This document shows, piece after piece, positions 25,683 to 35,634 of a DNA stretch of 53,971 bases (position 1 is the stretch's first letter; each line of letters starts with the position of its first letter). Source of the DNA: Lentisphaeraceae bacterium (GTDB lineage Bacteria > Verrucomicrobiota > Lentisphaeria > Lentisphaerales > Lentisphaeraceae). The notes beneath the pieces are model-generated. The model saw only the letters and a program-made list of their open reading frames with translations. It searched no databases and had not been told where the DNA came from. Where the stretch lies: the NCBI GenBank assembly GCA_021232515.1, contig JAJPOQ010000062.1:1-53971 (forward strand). Direction: 5' to 3'. The position numbers were made by a program, and so were the translations under genes.

Positions 25683-26982
25683 AAACTGGCAACTAAACCG
25701 TCGAACAGCCTTAAAAGCAGCTGGACTATCTCTGGGCTTACCATTTTTAGAAGTCATGGGTGCTGGCGCGTCAAACACTAAGCCGCCACAACGTTTCATG
25801 TCACTCTACTTTCCCAACGGGGTCTATCCCGGAACATGGCAGAACTCTGGTCAAGGTAAAAGTTTCAAACTAGGAAAAACTCTTGAGCCATTTAATCCCA
25901 TCAAAGACAAAATAAACGTTGTTAACAAACTCACTTTAACGGCTGCTGGCGGCCACATTGTCAGTACTATCGGTTACTTAAACGGGGTTATTCCCAAACA
26001 CAGCAATAGCTTCGTGCGCTCTAAAGTTTCCATCGATCAATTGATAGCTCAAAAGCATGCAAAAGAAACTTTCTTACCATCTTTACATCTCGGTGTGGAA
26101 GCTCCCCTTCAAGGTGTAAATGGCGGCATACCAAAGTCACATGGCAACTCTATTTCACGTTCTGCTTCCGGCTATAAAATTGAACCGGAGCTAGCTCCAT
26201 TACTCGCTTTTGACAGTCTTTTTGGGCATCACGATCCAAAAGTAAAAAAGATGACAAAAAGAAGACAGTTTATAGTCGATGGCGTTTGGTCTCAAGCAAA
26301 AGACCTCGCCAAAAAAGTCAGTAAGAACGATAAGGGAAAACTCGAACAGTACTTCGACAGTCTACGTGCTGTAGAAATGAAGCTTGAGAAAACAATCAAC
26401 CCACCCAAAAAGAGCTGGAAACCGAAGACTATGCCGAAACTTAAAAGGCCTGAAGTCCAAGGAATACCAGATAGTCATGAAGAGTACACAAAACTCATGC
26501 TCGACATACTTTTGCTGGGAATCTGGACAGATACGACAAGAGTCGCCACCATGATGTACGGCGTCAGTATAAGTCAGATAGACTATAGCTTTTTGAAAAA
26601 TGGCGGCAACCACCACGCCATGTCGCACAACAATCATAAAAAGAATAAAGTCGAAGGCTTCAACAATACTACCAAGTGGTTTTCAACGCTCACTGCTGAC
26701 CTGCTCATGAAGATGGATCAAATAGATGAAGGAAATGGTTCGTTACTAGACAACAGCCTAGTTATGTTTGGTTCGGGTATTGCCGATGGAAATGTCCATG
26801 AAAACTTTGACATCCCTCTCCTACTTGCTGGTGGAGCTGCTGGAAAAGTTAAAACAGGTCGTTCTATAGATGTACCTGGAACTAGACCTCATGGGGATGC
26901 TCTTCACTCTATTCTTCACAAGTTCGACATCGGTGTCGATGACCTACATGGTCAAGGTACTAAAACTATCGCCACTCTATAG
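25675..26982 (+). CDS. Tat-exported DUF1552 (HXXSHH) protein, pair 2
   Basis: A 435-residue protein starting inside the PSD gene end (8-nt overlap). The Tat signal is N8-RRTALKAAG with hydrophobic LSLGLPFLEVMGAGA. The signature is H314-AMSH in the GGNHHAMSHNNH context, the best HXXSHH-type match of the four copies. The body follows the family pattern (RFMSLYFPNGVYPGTWQ; LGIWTDTTRVATMMYG; DNSLVMFGSGIADGNVHENF; PLLLAGGAAGKVKTGR). No catalytic role is established. Confidence 0.92.
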   Translation: MSKNWQLNRRTALKAAGLSLGLPFLEVMGAGASNTKPPQRFMSLYFPNGVYPGTWQNSGQGKSFKLGKTLEPFNPIKDKINVVNKLTLTAAGGHIVSTIGYLNGVIPKHSNSFVRSKVSIDQLIAQKHAKETFLPSLHLGVEAPLQGVNGGIPKSHGNSISRSASGYKIEPELAPLLAFDSLFGHHDPKVKKMTKRRQFIVDGVWSQAKDLAKKVSKNDKGKLEQYFDSLRAVEMKLEKTINPPKKSWKPKTMPKLKRPEVQGIPDSHEEYTKLMLDILLLGIWTDTTRVATMMYGVSISQIDYSFLKNGGNHHAMSHNNHKKNKVEGFNNTTKWFSTLTADLLMKMDQIDEGNGSLLDNSLVMFGSGIADGNVHENFDIPLLLAGGAAGKVKTGRSIDVPGTRPHGDALHSILHKFDIGVDDLHGQGTKTIATL

Positions 26983-26997
26983 GTATAATTCATAATT

Positions 26998-27025
26998 CTG
27001 TAGTTCATATAAAAGTGAACTGCAG
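26998..27025 (+). terminator. Hairpin after DUF1552 pair 2
   Basis: CTGTAGTTCA pairs with TGAACTGCAG (one G-T wobble) across an 8-nt loop, 15 nt after the DUF1552 stop. Only A-rich sequence follows, so it is a weak terminator on the plus strand. Confidence 0.5.
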
Positions 27026-27222
27026 AGAAAAACTTTTCAGTCTCGCCCCAAAAGTCTATTTTCATCAAAAGATTATTCTTAAGCAATGGCACTGCTTCCA
27101 TACTTAAAATTTAAACTAAATAAAGTTTTATTCACAATTTTGTAATTAGCGCCATAGTCAAGCTGTTAGAATTCATGATTAATTTCAATCATTGAATTAT
27201 TAATTAGTGAGCTAAAAAGACT

Positions 27223-29523
27223 ATGTTGAGAAAAGAACCCCGTACATTTTGGAAGGTTAATAGTGAATTTAGGAGTGGCTCCAAGTCATTCTACAATAAA
27301 ACTTTAACACTCTTATTCCTTATCCTATCGACAACTATTGGTGTATCTGCAGATTCTTATGACTTTGTTGGCATGCCTAGTATCCCTACTAATGCGGGCA
27401 AAGTCCCTGCACAACTGTCACCAGATGGCAGTAGAATACTCTACGTAGTCCAAGATTATCGAAAAGTAATCAAACCTGCACTTACACAACGAATTTTAGA
27501 TCAATCATCGGAGTCTGGCTGTCGTGGGGCAGATCTCTGGTTGATTGATTTACCAAAAAACGGAAAGTCACAGCCAAAACCTAGACGCGTCACTAAACTC
27601 GGCGACAACTGGTCTCCAGCATGGTCTCCAGATGGTTCAAAAATAGCTTTTGTAAGTAATCGCGATGGATCCCCAAAACTATGGATCATTTCAAGTAAAG
27701 GTGGAAAAGCTAAGAAAGTGTCAAACCAAACAGTTTCCGCTGCATTTGCTCTACTGCGATGGTCTGCAGACAGCCGCCTCTTACTTTACCATAACCTAGC
27801 TGGTGGAAACCCTAAGTTTAAGTCTATTGCTCCACCTCCGATGGAAGATAAAAATGCTCACGTAAGAGTTTTATCGTCAGACGGAAAGTCCATTCCATTA
27901 CCAATCAATCCTCCAAACCCGGCTGCTTTGATTGTCGACATAACAACTGGTAAAAGCGTTACAAAAGACATGCTATGGCCTACGGACATGGGTGGTTCTA
28001 CAAAGCATGGTGTTGCTTGGGTTATTCATCAGAAATATGCCAAAGGGAAAATCAATTATCCACGAACACTTGATCAATTTTCAGCACCTAACAATTCAAG
28101 CTCAGCATCCAATGTTGCTAAGTCATTTAACTTTGACTCGCTTGGTTCTGCCCCAAATCCTGCAAAGATACAACAGCTTAGAGCTCAAGGCCGCAACAAG
28201 CCTCCATTCGTTCTCATGCCAGATGGCAGAACAATGATCGCCCTTGCTGCTGATAAACTTTGGAAGATCACTCTAGGCAGTAACAACGCCCCGACCGTTC
28301 TTAAAGATGGTAGTCAACAAGCGTGGAACCGTGCAACAAGTCTTTATCTCGAAAAGTCTACTAAGACCATCGTTGCTCTTGGTAGAAACAAACTATGGAC
28401 GATCCCACTGGCGAATGCAGCAGTAAAAGAGATAAATGTTCCATCAAGCTCCATTGTTAAACTTAGTGAAAACGCCACGCGCTTAGTTACTGTAGGCAAA
28501 GAAGGCTTACGCTTTTGGCAAGTCAAAGGCAGCGAGCTCAGCTTAGAGTTTGACGCGGGTTCAGTTCCACCGGTTATCGAACACCTACAAGTGAGTCCTA
28601 GTGGTACAAGTGTATCATTTGTCGCAGAAGGCCCACACGCTCCACGCGATGTATGGGGAGCGAGAATAGGTGTGAGTGCCAAAAACCTCTCAAACCTAAA
28701 TCCTAAATTGAAGTCGAATAAACTCGGCCAAGTTCACCAGTTTCAGTACAAAGGCCCAAATGGAAAAATGCGCAACAGCATTGCAGTTCTACCTGTCGGT
28801 TACCAAAAAGGTAAAAAGTACCCGACCATCATACTGCTTTATCCATCGGCTCGTTATCTCGCTGCACCTTCAAAGTTTGCTTTAGGAGATGACCTACGCG
28901 TCGCCAACCCTCACTACTTTGCAGCAAACGGTTTTGTCGTAATTGCCGCGAATTTAAATGATGGCCGTTCAAAGCGAATTCCTGGATTAACTGCTCTAAC
29001 AAATGCCGCTGCAGATGCAGCTGTTCAAAATGGCTGGAGTGATCCAAACCGTATCGGTATATACGGTCAAAGTGATGGAGGCTTTATTGTCAATGCCGTT
29101 ATCACTCAAACAAAGCGCTACAAAGCTGCAGTCAGTGTTGCTGGTTATGCTAACTATACCAGTCGTTGGTGTAGTTTGGACGATGGTGGCACTGCCTATG
29201 GAATCTTCTCTCTCATGACAAGTTGGGGCAGTGTACTGATGGGTTCACCAATGAAAAAGCCTCAAAACTTCATCGACCACTCACCTATCTTTAAAATGGA
29301 TCAAGTTCGAACTCCACTATTACTTTTACACGGTAGAATGGACCAAGCTGTTCCTTACGAACAATCCGATGAAGTCTTTGTTGCTCTACGAGCTAGTCAA
29401 CAAAAGGTTGAATACGCGCTCTATGAAGGTGAAGGCCATAGTCCTGCTGACTGGACTTTTCCTCATCAGCTCGATGCATCGAAACGACTTCTTAAATTCT
29501 TCAAAACTCATTTGAAGCCTTAA
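27223..29523 (+). CDS. S9-family serine peptidase (prolyl oligopeptidase/DPP type)
   Basis: A 766-residue exported enzyme. A 28-residue basic N-terminus leads into a signal segment (LTLLFLILSTTIGVSA). A TolB-like beta propeller fills roughly 45-490 (SPDGSRILYVVQDYRKV; WSPAWSPDGSKIAFVSNRDG), followed by the alpha/beta hydrolase domain (about 510-766) with the triad S617 in IYGQSDGGF, D707 in LLLHGRMDQAVP and H739 in EGEGHSPADW. The family cleaves short peptides, often after proline. It is monocistronic, preceded by an AT-rich 240-base gap with an imperfect inverted repeat at about 27171-27197, and ends at a strong terminator. Confidence 0.92.
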   Translation: MLRKEPRTFWKVNSEFRSGSKSFYNKTLTLLFLILSTTIGVSADSYDFVGMPSIPTNAGKVPAQLSPDGSRILYVVQDYRKVIKPALTQRILDQSSESGCRGADLWLIDLPKNGKSQPKPRRVTKLGDNWSPAWSPDGSKIAFVSNRDGSPKLWIISSKGGKAKKVSNQTVSAAFALLRWSADSRLLLYHNLAGGNPKFKSIAPPPMEDKNAHVRVLSSDGKSIPLPINPPNPAALIVDITTGKSVTKDMLWPTDMGGSTKHGVAWVIHQKYAKGKINYPRTLDQFSAPNNSSSASNVAKSFNFDSLGSAPNPAKIQQLRAQGRNKPPFVLMPDGRTMIALAADKLWKITLGSNNAPTVLKDGSQQAWNRATSLYLEKSTKTIVALGRNKLWTIPLANAAVKEINVPSSSIVKLSENATRLVTVGKEGLRFWQVKGSELSLEFDAGSVPPVIEHLQVSPSGTSVSFVAEGPHAPRDVWGARIGVSAKNLSNLNPKLKSNKLGQVHQFQYKGPNGKMRNSIAVLPVGYQKGKKYPTIILLYPSARYLAAPSKFALGDDLRVANPHYFAANGFVVIAANLNDGRSKRIPGLTALTNAAADAAVQNGWSDPNRIGIYGQSDGGFIVNAVITQTKRYKAAVSVAGYANYTSRWCSLDDGGTAYGIFSLMTSWGSVLMGSPMKKPQNFIDHSPIFKMDQVRTPLLLLHGRMDQAVPYEQSDEVFVALRASQQKVEYALYEGEGHSPADWTFPHQLDASKRLLKFFKTHLKP

Positions 29524-29547
29524 CTTTTTTTACCACACCAAGCCCTT

Positions 29548-29585
29548 AAACCTCAATAGCATCGCCCTGCTATTGAGGTTTATTT
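29548..29585 (+). terminator. Rho-independent terminator after the S9 peptidase
   Basis: AAACCTCAATAGC pairs perfectly with GCTATTGAGGTTT (13 bp) around ATCGCCCT, followed by ATTT. Confidence 0.85.
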
Positions 29586-29766
29586 ATGTAAAAACCAGTA
29601 ATATTTCTGTCTATCACGTCTAATAATCTCCTCTCAACCACATGCAAATTTAAAGAATCAAAATTTACAAATTAGCCTAGTCGACTAATTAATTTCAAAT
29701 TTCATGTAAGAAATACTTAAAGTCGCTCTATCAACCTATGAAATTTATAAACAAATAGGTGTATGT

Positions 29767-30396
29767 GTGGTGAAAACTCAGCTATTTACAGATCATCTTC
29801 CCACAAGAGTCTCTCTTTTGCAAAGAGCTTCTGTGGAACAACAGGCTGACGCTTGGGATGAACTACTTAAGTACTATGAACCCTTTGTTAAAAAAGTATT
29901 ACTTCGCTGGGGCGTTTCAGGCTCTGACTTAGATGATTTAAAACAACAGGTTTTTATGCGTCTTTGGAAAGGTCTTTCAAATTATAAAAGACTTGAAAAT
30001 GGCTCAAGGTTTCGAAATTGGTTATCGACTCTTATCAGACGTACTGCCATAACGTGGTATCACTCCAACAAACATAAAAACAATGAAATAGAACTCGACA
30101 ACACTATTTTTGAGGAACTTAGAACGTCTCAACCCGAAGTCGATAAAAGAATAGAAAAAGAGTGGCAACAGTACATTGTAGACTTAGCGCTAAATGAACT
30201 AAAGCAAGTTTTTTCTGGGCACGCTTTTGAAGTACTTGCTCTCTCTCTTCAGGGAAAGTCTGGGGATGAAATAGCCGATAAGCTAAATATCCGCAAAGAG
30301 AGTGTCTACGTACTGAGGAACCGAGTAAAGGTCCGCTTACGCGATGAAATAAAAAGACTGCGTTTCACCCTAGAAGGAAACGTTAAAGGTGATTGA
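29767..30396 (+). CDS. ECF-type sigma factor paired with a Ser/Thr kinase
   Basis: A 209-residue factor. GTG start (a second GTG follows directly) with AGGTG-like sequence upstream. Region 2 is LLKYYEPFVKKVLLRWG, DLDDLKQQVFMRLWKGL and FRNWLSTLIRRTAITWYHSN; region 4 is the C-terminal HTH (LALSLQGKSGDEIADKLNIR KESVYVLRNRVK, written without a gap in the protein). It belongs with the Planctomycetes-type ECF groups genetically linked to kinases instead of classical anti-sigma factors. It overlaps the kinase gene by 8 nt. Activation by phosphorylation is a reasonable inference from the linkage, not shown here. Confidence 0.88.
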   Translation: MVKTQLFTDHLPTRVSLLQRASVEQQADAWDELLKYYEPFVKKVLLRWGVSGSDLDDLKQQVFMRLWKGLSNYKRLENGSRFRNWLSTLIRRTAITWYHSNKHKNNEIELDNTIFEELRTSQPEVDKRIEKEWQQYIVDLALNELKQVFSGHAFEVLALSLQGKSGDEIADKLNIRKESVYVLRNRVKVRLRDEIKRLRFTLEGNVKGD

Positions 30397-32386
30397 ACAA
30401 GACTCATATGTAAGCGCCTTCGACAAGCTTGGTTCTTTTGCCAATGAGCTTTATGATGATGCTGACCCTACAGTCCAAAAAGAACTGCCAAAAGAAGAGT
30501 CATCTCCACTGTATGAGGCCCTTACCCATATAGACGAACGTTACCAAGAAGCACTATTGATTGGTAAAGGCGGGATGAAAGAAGTTTACAAAGTCTACGA
30601 CCTACGAGCGGCTCGGTATGTCGCTTTAGCCAAACCAAAAAAAGAACTCATAAGAGCTGACTACGATGCATTTTTAAGAGAAGCTCACATAACCGCGCGT
30701 CTCGCTCATCCCGGTATAATCAACCTCTATAACATTGGTATCGACAAACAAGGTTCGCCGTTTTTTACGATGGAGTTTAAACGCGGTCGTTCACTAAGAG
30801 AAGTCCTTCGTGACTTAAATGCAGAAAAAGACCTTATTTCAGCACCTGTTCCAAAGAGGCTAAATATATTCCTACGTGTGTGTGAAGCCATAGCCTACGC
30901 TCATTCTCGTCGTGTTCTTCACTTAGATATAAAACCAGAAAACATACAAGTCGGTCCACTTGGCGAAGTTCAGGTTTGTGACTGGGGCATGGGTGTAGTC
31001 CTTTCATCTCAAGATGGCGAAACGAAAGACTCGCATGACATGGATGATAGAGAGATAACTCTCGATCCAGACCTCTATGGTCCTCTACTTATAAGAACTA
31101 GCGGAACTCTCGGCTATATGGCTCCTGAACAAACTAAGCCACGTGAGCCCAAAACTGCAGCCATGGACATATATGCCCTCGGTTGTGTATTGGAAGAGTT
31201 GCTGACTTTAAAATTCACTTCGCCTAAAACCATAAGTTCAGAGATAAATGACAATGTCCTGAAAGCCATTATTGAAAAAGCACGCCATAAAAACTCACAC
31301 TGTCGCTATGAGTCTGTCGAAGCTTTGCACCTCGACATCTCTCGTTATCTCTCTGGCTATAGCACGACTGTTGAACAAGCTGGCTTCTTTCGCGAAACCT
31401 CCCTCTTTGTTAGACGCAATCTGGTCCCAAGTTTCATAACACTTTCTCTTTTATTAATCCTTGTAGTTGGGACAGGAATATTCATAAACCAGTTACGCGA
31501 CAGTCGCACCGTTGCCGAAACCTCTTTGCAAAAGTACCTAGATGAAAAAGAAGCTTCTGAAGAGCAGCTAGTTAAAAATGCCAATGAAGCCCTTTACTTA
31601 GCCCGGCGCATGTCGGAGCCGGTTTACTATACCGACCAACAGGTCTTCAAAGAAGCATTGGAAGAGTCTGAAAGGCAACTCATATTCGTTCTTTCACAGA
31701 ACCCACCAAGAGACTCTATTTCATGGGGCAAGCTTATATGGGTTTACTTTATAAAACAAGACTTCAAAAGTGCTCTCAAAGTTTTAGAAAGAAACCCGAC
31801 GCCGCCAAATATCGTCGCCCTCATTCCCTACGTCAAAGAGTATGCCCACTTAGTAAATGACAAGGGGCACTTCCCGGTAGAGGTCCTGATCCAACTTCTT
31901 CATAAATTTAAAAACGGCACAGCCTTTCAACCTAAAAGTCTCATCGAGCGCATCGTCTTCTATGACCTTTACCACGAGCGACCAACTGAAGAGTACCTCA
32001 TGATTATTCGAGCTCTACTTGAAATAAACAATCCAACTTGTCCCGAAATAGACTTTTCATATGATGCCAATAACCGCGCCATCACAATTAAAGGTCAAAG
32101 ACTACATCGCCTCAGAGTCAAAGTTAAAACTACCCCCAATTCTATAAGCTTTCTAAAAATTCTCGACCCTTTAAAGTTAACCCTTACTGGTTCACACACC
32201 AGAAATATGCAGGAACTAAACGGGCTCCAACTCCTAGAACTTGACCTTCGAGGTGTAAAAACCCTTGAAAACCTAGACCTTTTAAATGAGATGAGGAGTC
32301 TTCGTAAAATCACTGTTTTTAAAAATCAACTTAACGACAGTCAGAAAAAGTCTTTAGCAGATTTCATAGAACTAGTTGAACTCTAA
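30389..32386 (+). CDS. Membrane Ser/Thr protein kinase (Hanks type)
   Basis: A 665-residue protein, GTG start with AAGGAAA upstream. The kinase domain covers about 52-330: glycine loop G59-KGGMKEV, ATP lysine around K82 (VALAKPKK), catalytic loop H178-LDIKPEN185 (HRD replaced by HLD but Asp180, Lys182 and Asn185 present), and metal loop D198-WG (DFG replaced by DWG), then GYMAPEQ. It should be active. A membrane span at about 346-368 (FITLSLLLILVVGTGIFINQ) leads to a coiled-coil and helical periplasmic part and a leucine-rich ending (LQLLELDLRGVKTLENLDLL). It is translationally coupled to the ECF sigma gene and lies just upstream of the prepilin/PSD pair 3 operon, a possible target of this signalling pair. 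Confidence 0.9.
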   Translation: MIEQDSYVSAFDKLGSFANELYDDADPTVQKELPKEESSPLYEALTHIDERYQEALLIGKGGMKEVYKVYDLRAARYVALAKPKKELIRADYDAFLREAHITARLAHPGIINLYNIGIDKQGSPFFTMEFKRGRSLREVLRDLNAEKDLISAPVPKRLNIFLRVCEAIAYAHSRRVLHLDIKPENIQVGPLGEVQVCDWGMGVVLSSQDGETKDSHDMDDREITLDPDLYGPLLIRTSGTLGYMAPEQTKPREPKTAAMDIYALGCVLEELLTLKFTSPKTISSEINDNVLKAIIEKARHKNSHCRYESVEALHLDISRYLSGYSTTVEQAGFFRETSLFVRRNLVPSFITLSLLLILVVGTGIFINQLRDSRTVAETSLQKYLDEKEASEEQLVKNANEALYLARRMSEPVYYTDQQVFKEALEESERQLIFVLSQNPPRDSISWGKLIWVYFIKQDFKSALKVLERNPTPPNIVALIPYVKEYAHLVNDKGHFPVEVLIQLLHKFKNGTAFQPKSLIERIVFYDLYHERPTEEYLMIIRALLEINNPTCPEIDFSYDANNRAITIKGQRLHRLRVKVKTTPNSISFLKILDPLKLTLTGSHTRNMQELNGLQLLELDLRGVKTLENLDLLNEMRSLRKITVFKNQLNDSQKKSLADFIELVEL

Positions 32387-32434
32387 AACCGTCGACACCC
32401 TCAACCAAGAAACTTTCCATAAAAAATCATTTCA

Positions 32435-32474
32435 CTGTTAAGATTCTCTATTCCCTCTGGATCTTCCCTCTAAA
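32435..32474 (+). promoter_or_regulatory. Conserved 40-nt upstream element, copy A
   Basis: This block matches 37721-37760 at 34 of 40 positions without gaps. The two invariant cores are CTGTTAAGATTCT and CTCTGGATCTTCC, followed by TAAA. Inside it, AAGATTC and GGATCTT form an inverted pair 12 nt apart. It ends 26 nt before the prepilin-like start at 32501. It may be an operator or a promoter recognised by a particular sigma factor. Confidence 0.6.
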
Positions 32475-32500
32475 GAAACAAAACCTAGTGATTAACAGAA

Positions 32501-33118
32501 ATGAAAAAATTTACTCTTATAGAACTACTCGTTGTCATAGCCATCATTGGTATACTCGCAACTCTACTTATGCCAAGTTTAGGTAAAGCCCGCCTCAAGG
32601 CTCAACAAGCGCTTTGCATGAGCAACCAGCGTCAACTAGCTTTGGTCATTCACTCATATGCACAAGAAAACAAATCATACGCGCCTTCATTCGATACTGA
32701 GGGAGTTAGTTGGGTAAGGAAACTCACTTCCAACAACTATCTTAGCAATCCTGAATCAGACAAGTCCATTCCAGTTCTGACATGTCCAAACGGCGTTCCT
32801 ATGACTGGGAAGAAAACTCACTCCGCTCTTAACGTATACCTTATTGGCGACCCTCGAAATGCCGGTATAGCAGCGACTCCCATCTTAAGTGCATCGGGTT
32901 CAGAAACTTTACTACTGATGGACTCATATAGCTTTTGGTCCACCACCAGAAACTCTCATATGACGCCGGCGTACTTAACTACAGACCAGTGGCATATCGC
33001 CCGTCACCTACAGAAAGCAAACTCTACCTATATCGATGGACATGTAGAAGCAAAGTCAGCTTCATACTTGCTTACTAAAACCAACCGTCTCGATACTTTT
33101 TGGAACCCGGAAAACTAG
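32501..33118 (+). CDS. Prepilin-like secreted protein, H-X9-DG type
   Basis: A 205-residue protein starting [20 protein letters not shown], with Lys before the Phe. The C-terminal domain carries an exact H-X9-DG motif (HLQKANSTYIDG, then HVE), diagnostic of the large PVC prepilin-like family. No Shine-Dalgarno sequence is evident. It is the first gene of the PSD pair 3 operon and is preceded by the conserved 40-nt element. The next gene begins 8 nt after its stop, so this protein and the cytochrome pair are probably made together. Confidence 0.88.
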   Translation: MKKFTLIELLVVIAIIGILATLLMPSLGKARLKAQQALCMSNQRQLALVIHSYAQENKSYAPSFDTEGVSWVRKLTSNNYLSNPESDKSIPVLTCPNGVPMTGKKTHSALNVYLIGDPRNAGIAATPILSASGSETLLLMDSYSFWSTTRNSHMTPAYLTTDQWHIARHLQKANSTYIDGHVEAKSASYLLTKTNRLDTFWNPEN

Positions 33119-33126
33119 GAAACTTT

Positions 33127-35622
33127 ATGCGCACACTTTTCATATACGTTCTACTACTCAGCCTAAGCACTCTAGCTCAAGAACGGCACATACAAATAAA
33201 CGAAGATTTCAGAAGCTTTTTCACATCTTACTGCACTGACTGCCACAATTCTAAAAAGCAAAAAGGTAAGGTCCAACTAGATGATGGGTTTTCATTTAAA
33301 ATCAACTCTGTACAAGATGCCGATCGCTGGCAAAAAATACTGACCTCTATAAACTCAAATGAAATGCCTCCTGAAGATGAAACTCAACCAAAGGCAAAAG
33401 ATAAAGCTGAATTTCTCGAGATGTTATCACGAAAATTAGTCGATGCCCGAAAACTTTTAAGTGACTCAGGAAATGAAACAGTCATGCGACGACTAAATAG
33501 AGCAGAGTACGCCAACACCATGAAGAATCTGCTAGGCGTTAAAGTAGATGTAGACAACCTACCTGCAGACCATGCCAGTGGAAGCTTCAACACAAATGGC
33601 GGCTCTCTTTTTATGTCGGCAAATCAAATTGAACAATACCTTATCATCGCAAAAAAAGCTCTGAAAGAAAGCTTTGTCACCTACTCAGATCACAAGCTTA
33701 TGAAAGCCAGAACAGAACCTGAGCAAACGACAACTAAAAGGATCAAAAACATAGTACTTGCACGAGAAGAAAAAATGGCTCGAGCATTTAGTTATACGAA
33801 CTCTAAAGATCCCAAAAAGACTCCTCAACAGTTTGGTTTTGACAGCGAGAGAGGCGTCAAAAGTATTTATATTGGTCAAGATCGTTTTTACCTACCACAG
33901 CTTGATTACGTCATGCATCCTCTCTCTAAAAAAGGCGCGCTACTAAGTCTTAATCATCCAAATCCAATTCAGTCTGTCTACCTTGAAAACAAAAAGCTTC
34001 CAAGTGGTTTCTATAAAGTTCGTGCGGCTGTAGGTCGAACTCAAACAGCTACAGAAGAAAGGTCGTTTCTCGATTTAGGATACAAGTCAAAAGAACAAGA
34101 CGATCTAGAGCGACTCGAAACTTTCCACATAACCTCAAATTATAAAAAGCCACAGATTATCGAAGCGACTGTTTATATAAACGACAAGCAAAACAGAGTA
34201 TTTTTATCAGAAAAGCAAACTAAGATAAACGCCAAAGCACAACAAGCAAAAAGTAGACGAATAAATGGCCGCAGCACTCTCGGCTTTTCTCTATGGGTTG
34301 ATTGGGTCGAGTGGGAAGGTCCCTTGAAGGTCCAAGGCCCAGAACTCGTAGAAAACCTCCTCGTAGACTTCAAGGAAAACCCTAGCGATGAAAAGGTTAT
34401 CGAAACTCTTGAAAACTTTGCCAAGAAAACCTTTAGGCAAGATGCTCCATCTAAAGAATACATAGCTAAACTTTTAAAGCTTTATAAGAGTAAACTCAAG
34501 CTACATGAAAATGCTCTCGAAGCTATAGTTGATCCACTTGCCATAATCCTCTCCTCGCCAGGTTTCCTTTACCTCTCTGAACAAGTACAGGAAGATAAAT
34601 CGACCAAACTCAGTCAAAGAGAATTAGCCGTTAGGCTTGCCTATTTTTTATGGAGTGAGCAGCCTGACCAAGAACTACTAACTCTTGCCAAAGAAGGTAA
34701 ACTTTCGAGTAAACAGACTCTAACACAGCAAATAGATCGAATGATAGCCGACAAGAAGTTTGAGAAATTTATCCGTTCATTTACTTATCAATGGTTGGAT
34801 ATGGAAAGACTTAGTTTTTTCCAATACGATACAGGAAAGTTCCCTACTTTTGATGAGACTATGAGATGGAACATCGCTGAAGAAGTTTATCAAACGATCA
34901 AGTATATAACCCTAAATAATCTAAAGGCCAACAACCTTGTTAAAAGCGACTTCATTGTTATAAATTCACTACTAGCTCAGCACTACGACATCCCAGCTAT
35001 AAAGGGTACTCACTTTCGCAAAGTTAAACTTGCGGAAGGTTCTGTACGAGGTGGACTGACTGGTATGGCCGCCATACATGCCATGGGCTCTGACGGAGTT
35101 TATTCATCGCCAGTTGAACGAGGTTCTTGGGTTTTGCGTAAGATCCTAAACAATCCACCACCACCGGCACCGGCAAATGTCCCTCAACTAGCTGAAGTGG
35201 GAGAAGGTTTAACAGTTCGCCAAATGCTCATAGCTCACCAAGAACAGCCTCAATGCGCTCATTGCCATAAAAAAATTGATCCTATTGGTTTTGGTCTGGA
35301 AAACTTCGGCCCAACAGGTAAATGGCGTAAAAAAGTGAATCGCAACAAAACGTCGTCACTTGTTGATCCATCTGGTAAAATCTTCAACGGACCAAAGTTT
35401 AACACATACCTAGAATTGCGAGACATACTCCACTCACAAAGCGAAAATTTCTACAAAGGACTTATCCAGAACATGCTTGAGTATAGTCTTGGCCGCAAAG
35501 TCAGCTTCTCTGACCAAGATAACATTTCAAGGATTTACGATCATATGAATAAAAATGGCGAAACCGTTCGCTCCATTATTCATGCCATCGTTAACTCAAA
35601 ATCTTTCAAATTTAAAAACTAA
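33127..35622 (+). CDS. PSD-family cytochrome protein, pair 3
   Basis: An 831-residue protein. The ATG at 33127 has AGGA 7-8 nt upstream and gives a signal peptide (RTLFIYVLLLSLSTLA); an upstream in-frame ATG inside the previous gene does not. Haem site C36-TDC-H40 is followed by KKQKGKVQLDDG and EMPPEDE. DUF1587 is RRLNRAEYANTMKNLLGVKV. The middle has a beta-rich insert ending DWVEWEGPL. DUF1595 (FAKKTFRQDAPS), DUF1592 (LAVRLAYFLWSEQPDQELL), DUF1588 (RGGLTGMAAIHAMGSDGVYS; PPPPAPANVPQ) with C710-AHC-H714-KKIDPIGFGLENFG, and DUF1585 follow. Two genes with strong ribosome sites come after it. Confidence 0.92.
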   Translation: MRTLFIYVLLLSLSTLAQERHIQINEDFRSFFTSYCTDCHNSKKQKGKVQLDDGFSFKINSVQDADRWQKILTSINSNEMPPEDETQPKAKDKAEFLEMLSRKLVDARKLLSDSGNETVMRRLNRAEYANTMKNLLGVKVDVDNLPADHASGSFNTNGGSLFMSANQIEQYLIIAKKALKESFVTYSDHKLMKARTEPEQTTTKRIKNIVLAREEKMARAFSYTNSKDPKKTPQQFGFDSERGVKSIYIGQDRFYLPQLDYVMHPLSKKGALLSLNHPNPIQSVYLENKKLPSGFYKVRAAVGRTQTATEERSFLDLGYKSKEQDDLERLETFHITSNYKKPQIIEATVYINDKQNRVFLSEKQTKINAKAQQAKSRRINGRSTLGFSLWVDWVEWEGPLKVQGPELVENLLVDFKENPSDEKVIETLENFAKKTFRQDAPSKEYIAKLLKLYKSKLKLHENALEAIVDPLAIILSSPGFLYLSEQVQEDKSTKLSQRELAVRLAYFLWSEQPDQELLTLAKEGKLSSKQTLTQQIDRMIADKKFEKFIRSFTYQWLDMERLSFFQYDTGKFPTFDETMRWNIAEEVYQTIKYITLNNLKANNLVKSDFIVINSLLAQHYDIPAIKGTHFRKVKLAEGSVRGGLTGMAAIHAMGSDGVYSSPVERGSWVLRKILNNPPPPAPANVPQLAEVGEGLTVRQMLIAHQEQPQCAHCHKKIDPIGFGLENFGPTGKWRKKVNRNKTSSLVDPSGKIFNGPKFNTYLELRDILHSQSENFYKGLIQNMLEYSLGRKVSFSDQDNISRIYDHMNKNGETVRSIIHAIVNSKSFKFKN

Positions 35623-35634
35623 GAGGATTTAAAA

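Noticed and set aside
27087..27101. TGGCAC resembling a sigma-54 -24 element before the S9 peptidase
   Set aside because: The GC of the -12 element is not at the required spacing, and the site is about 130 nt from the start codon.
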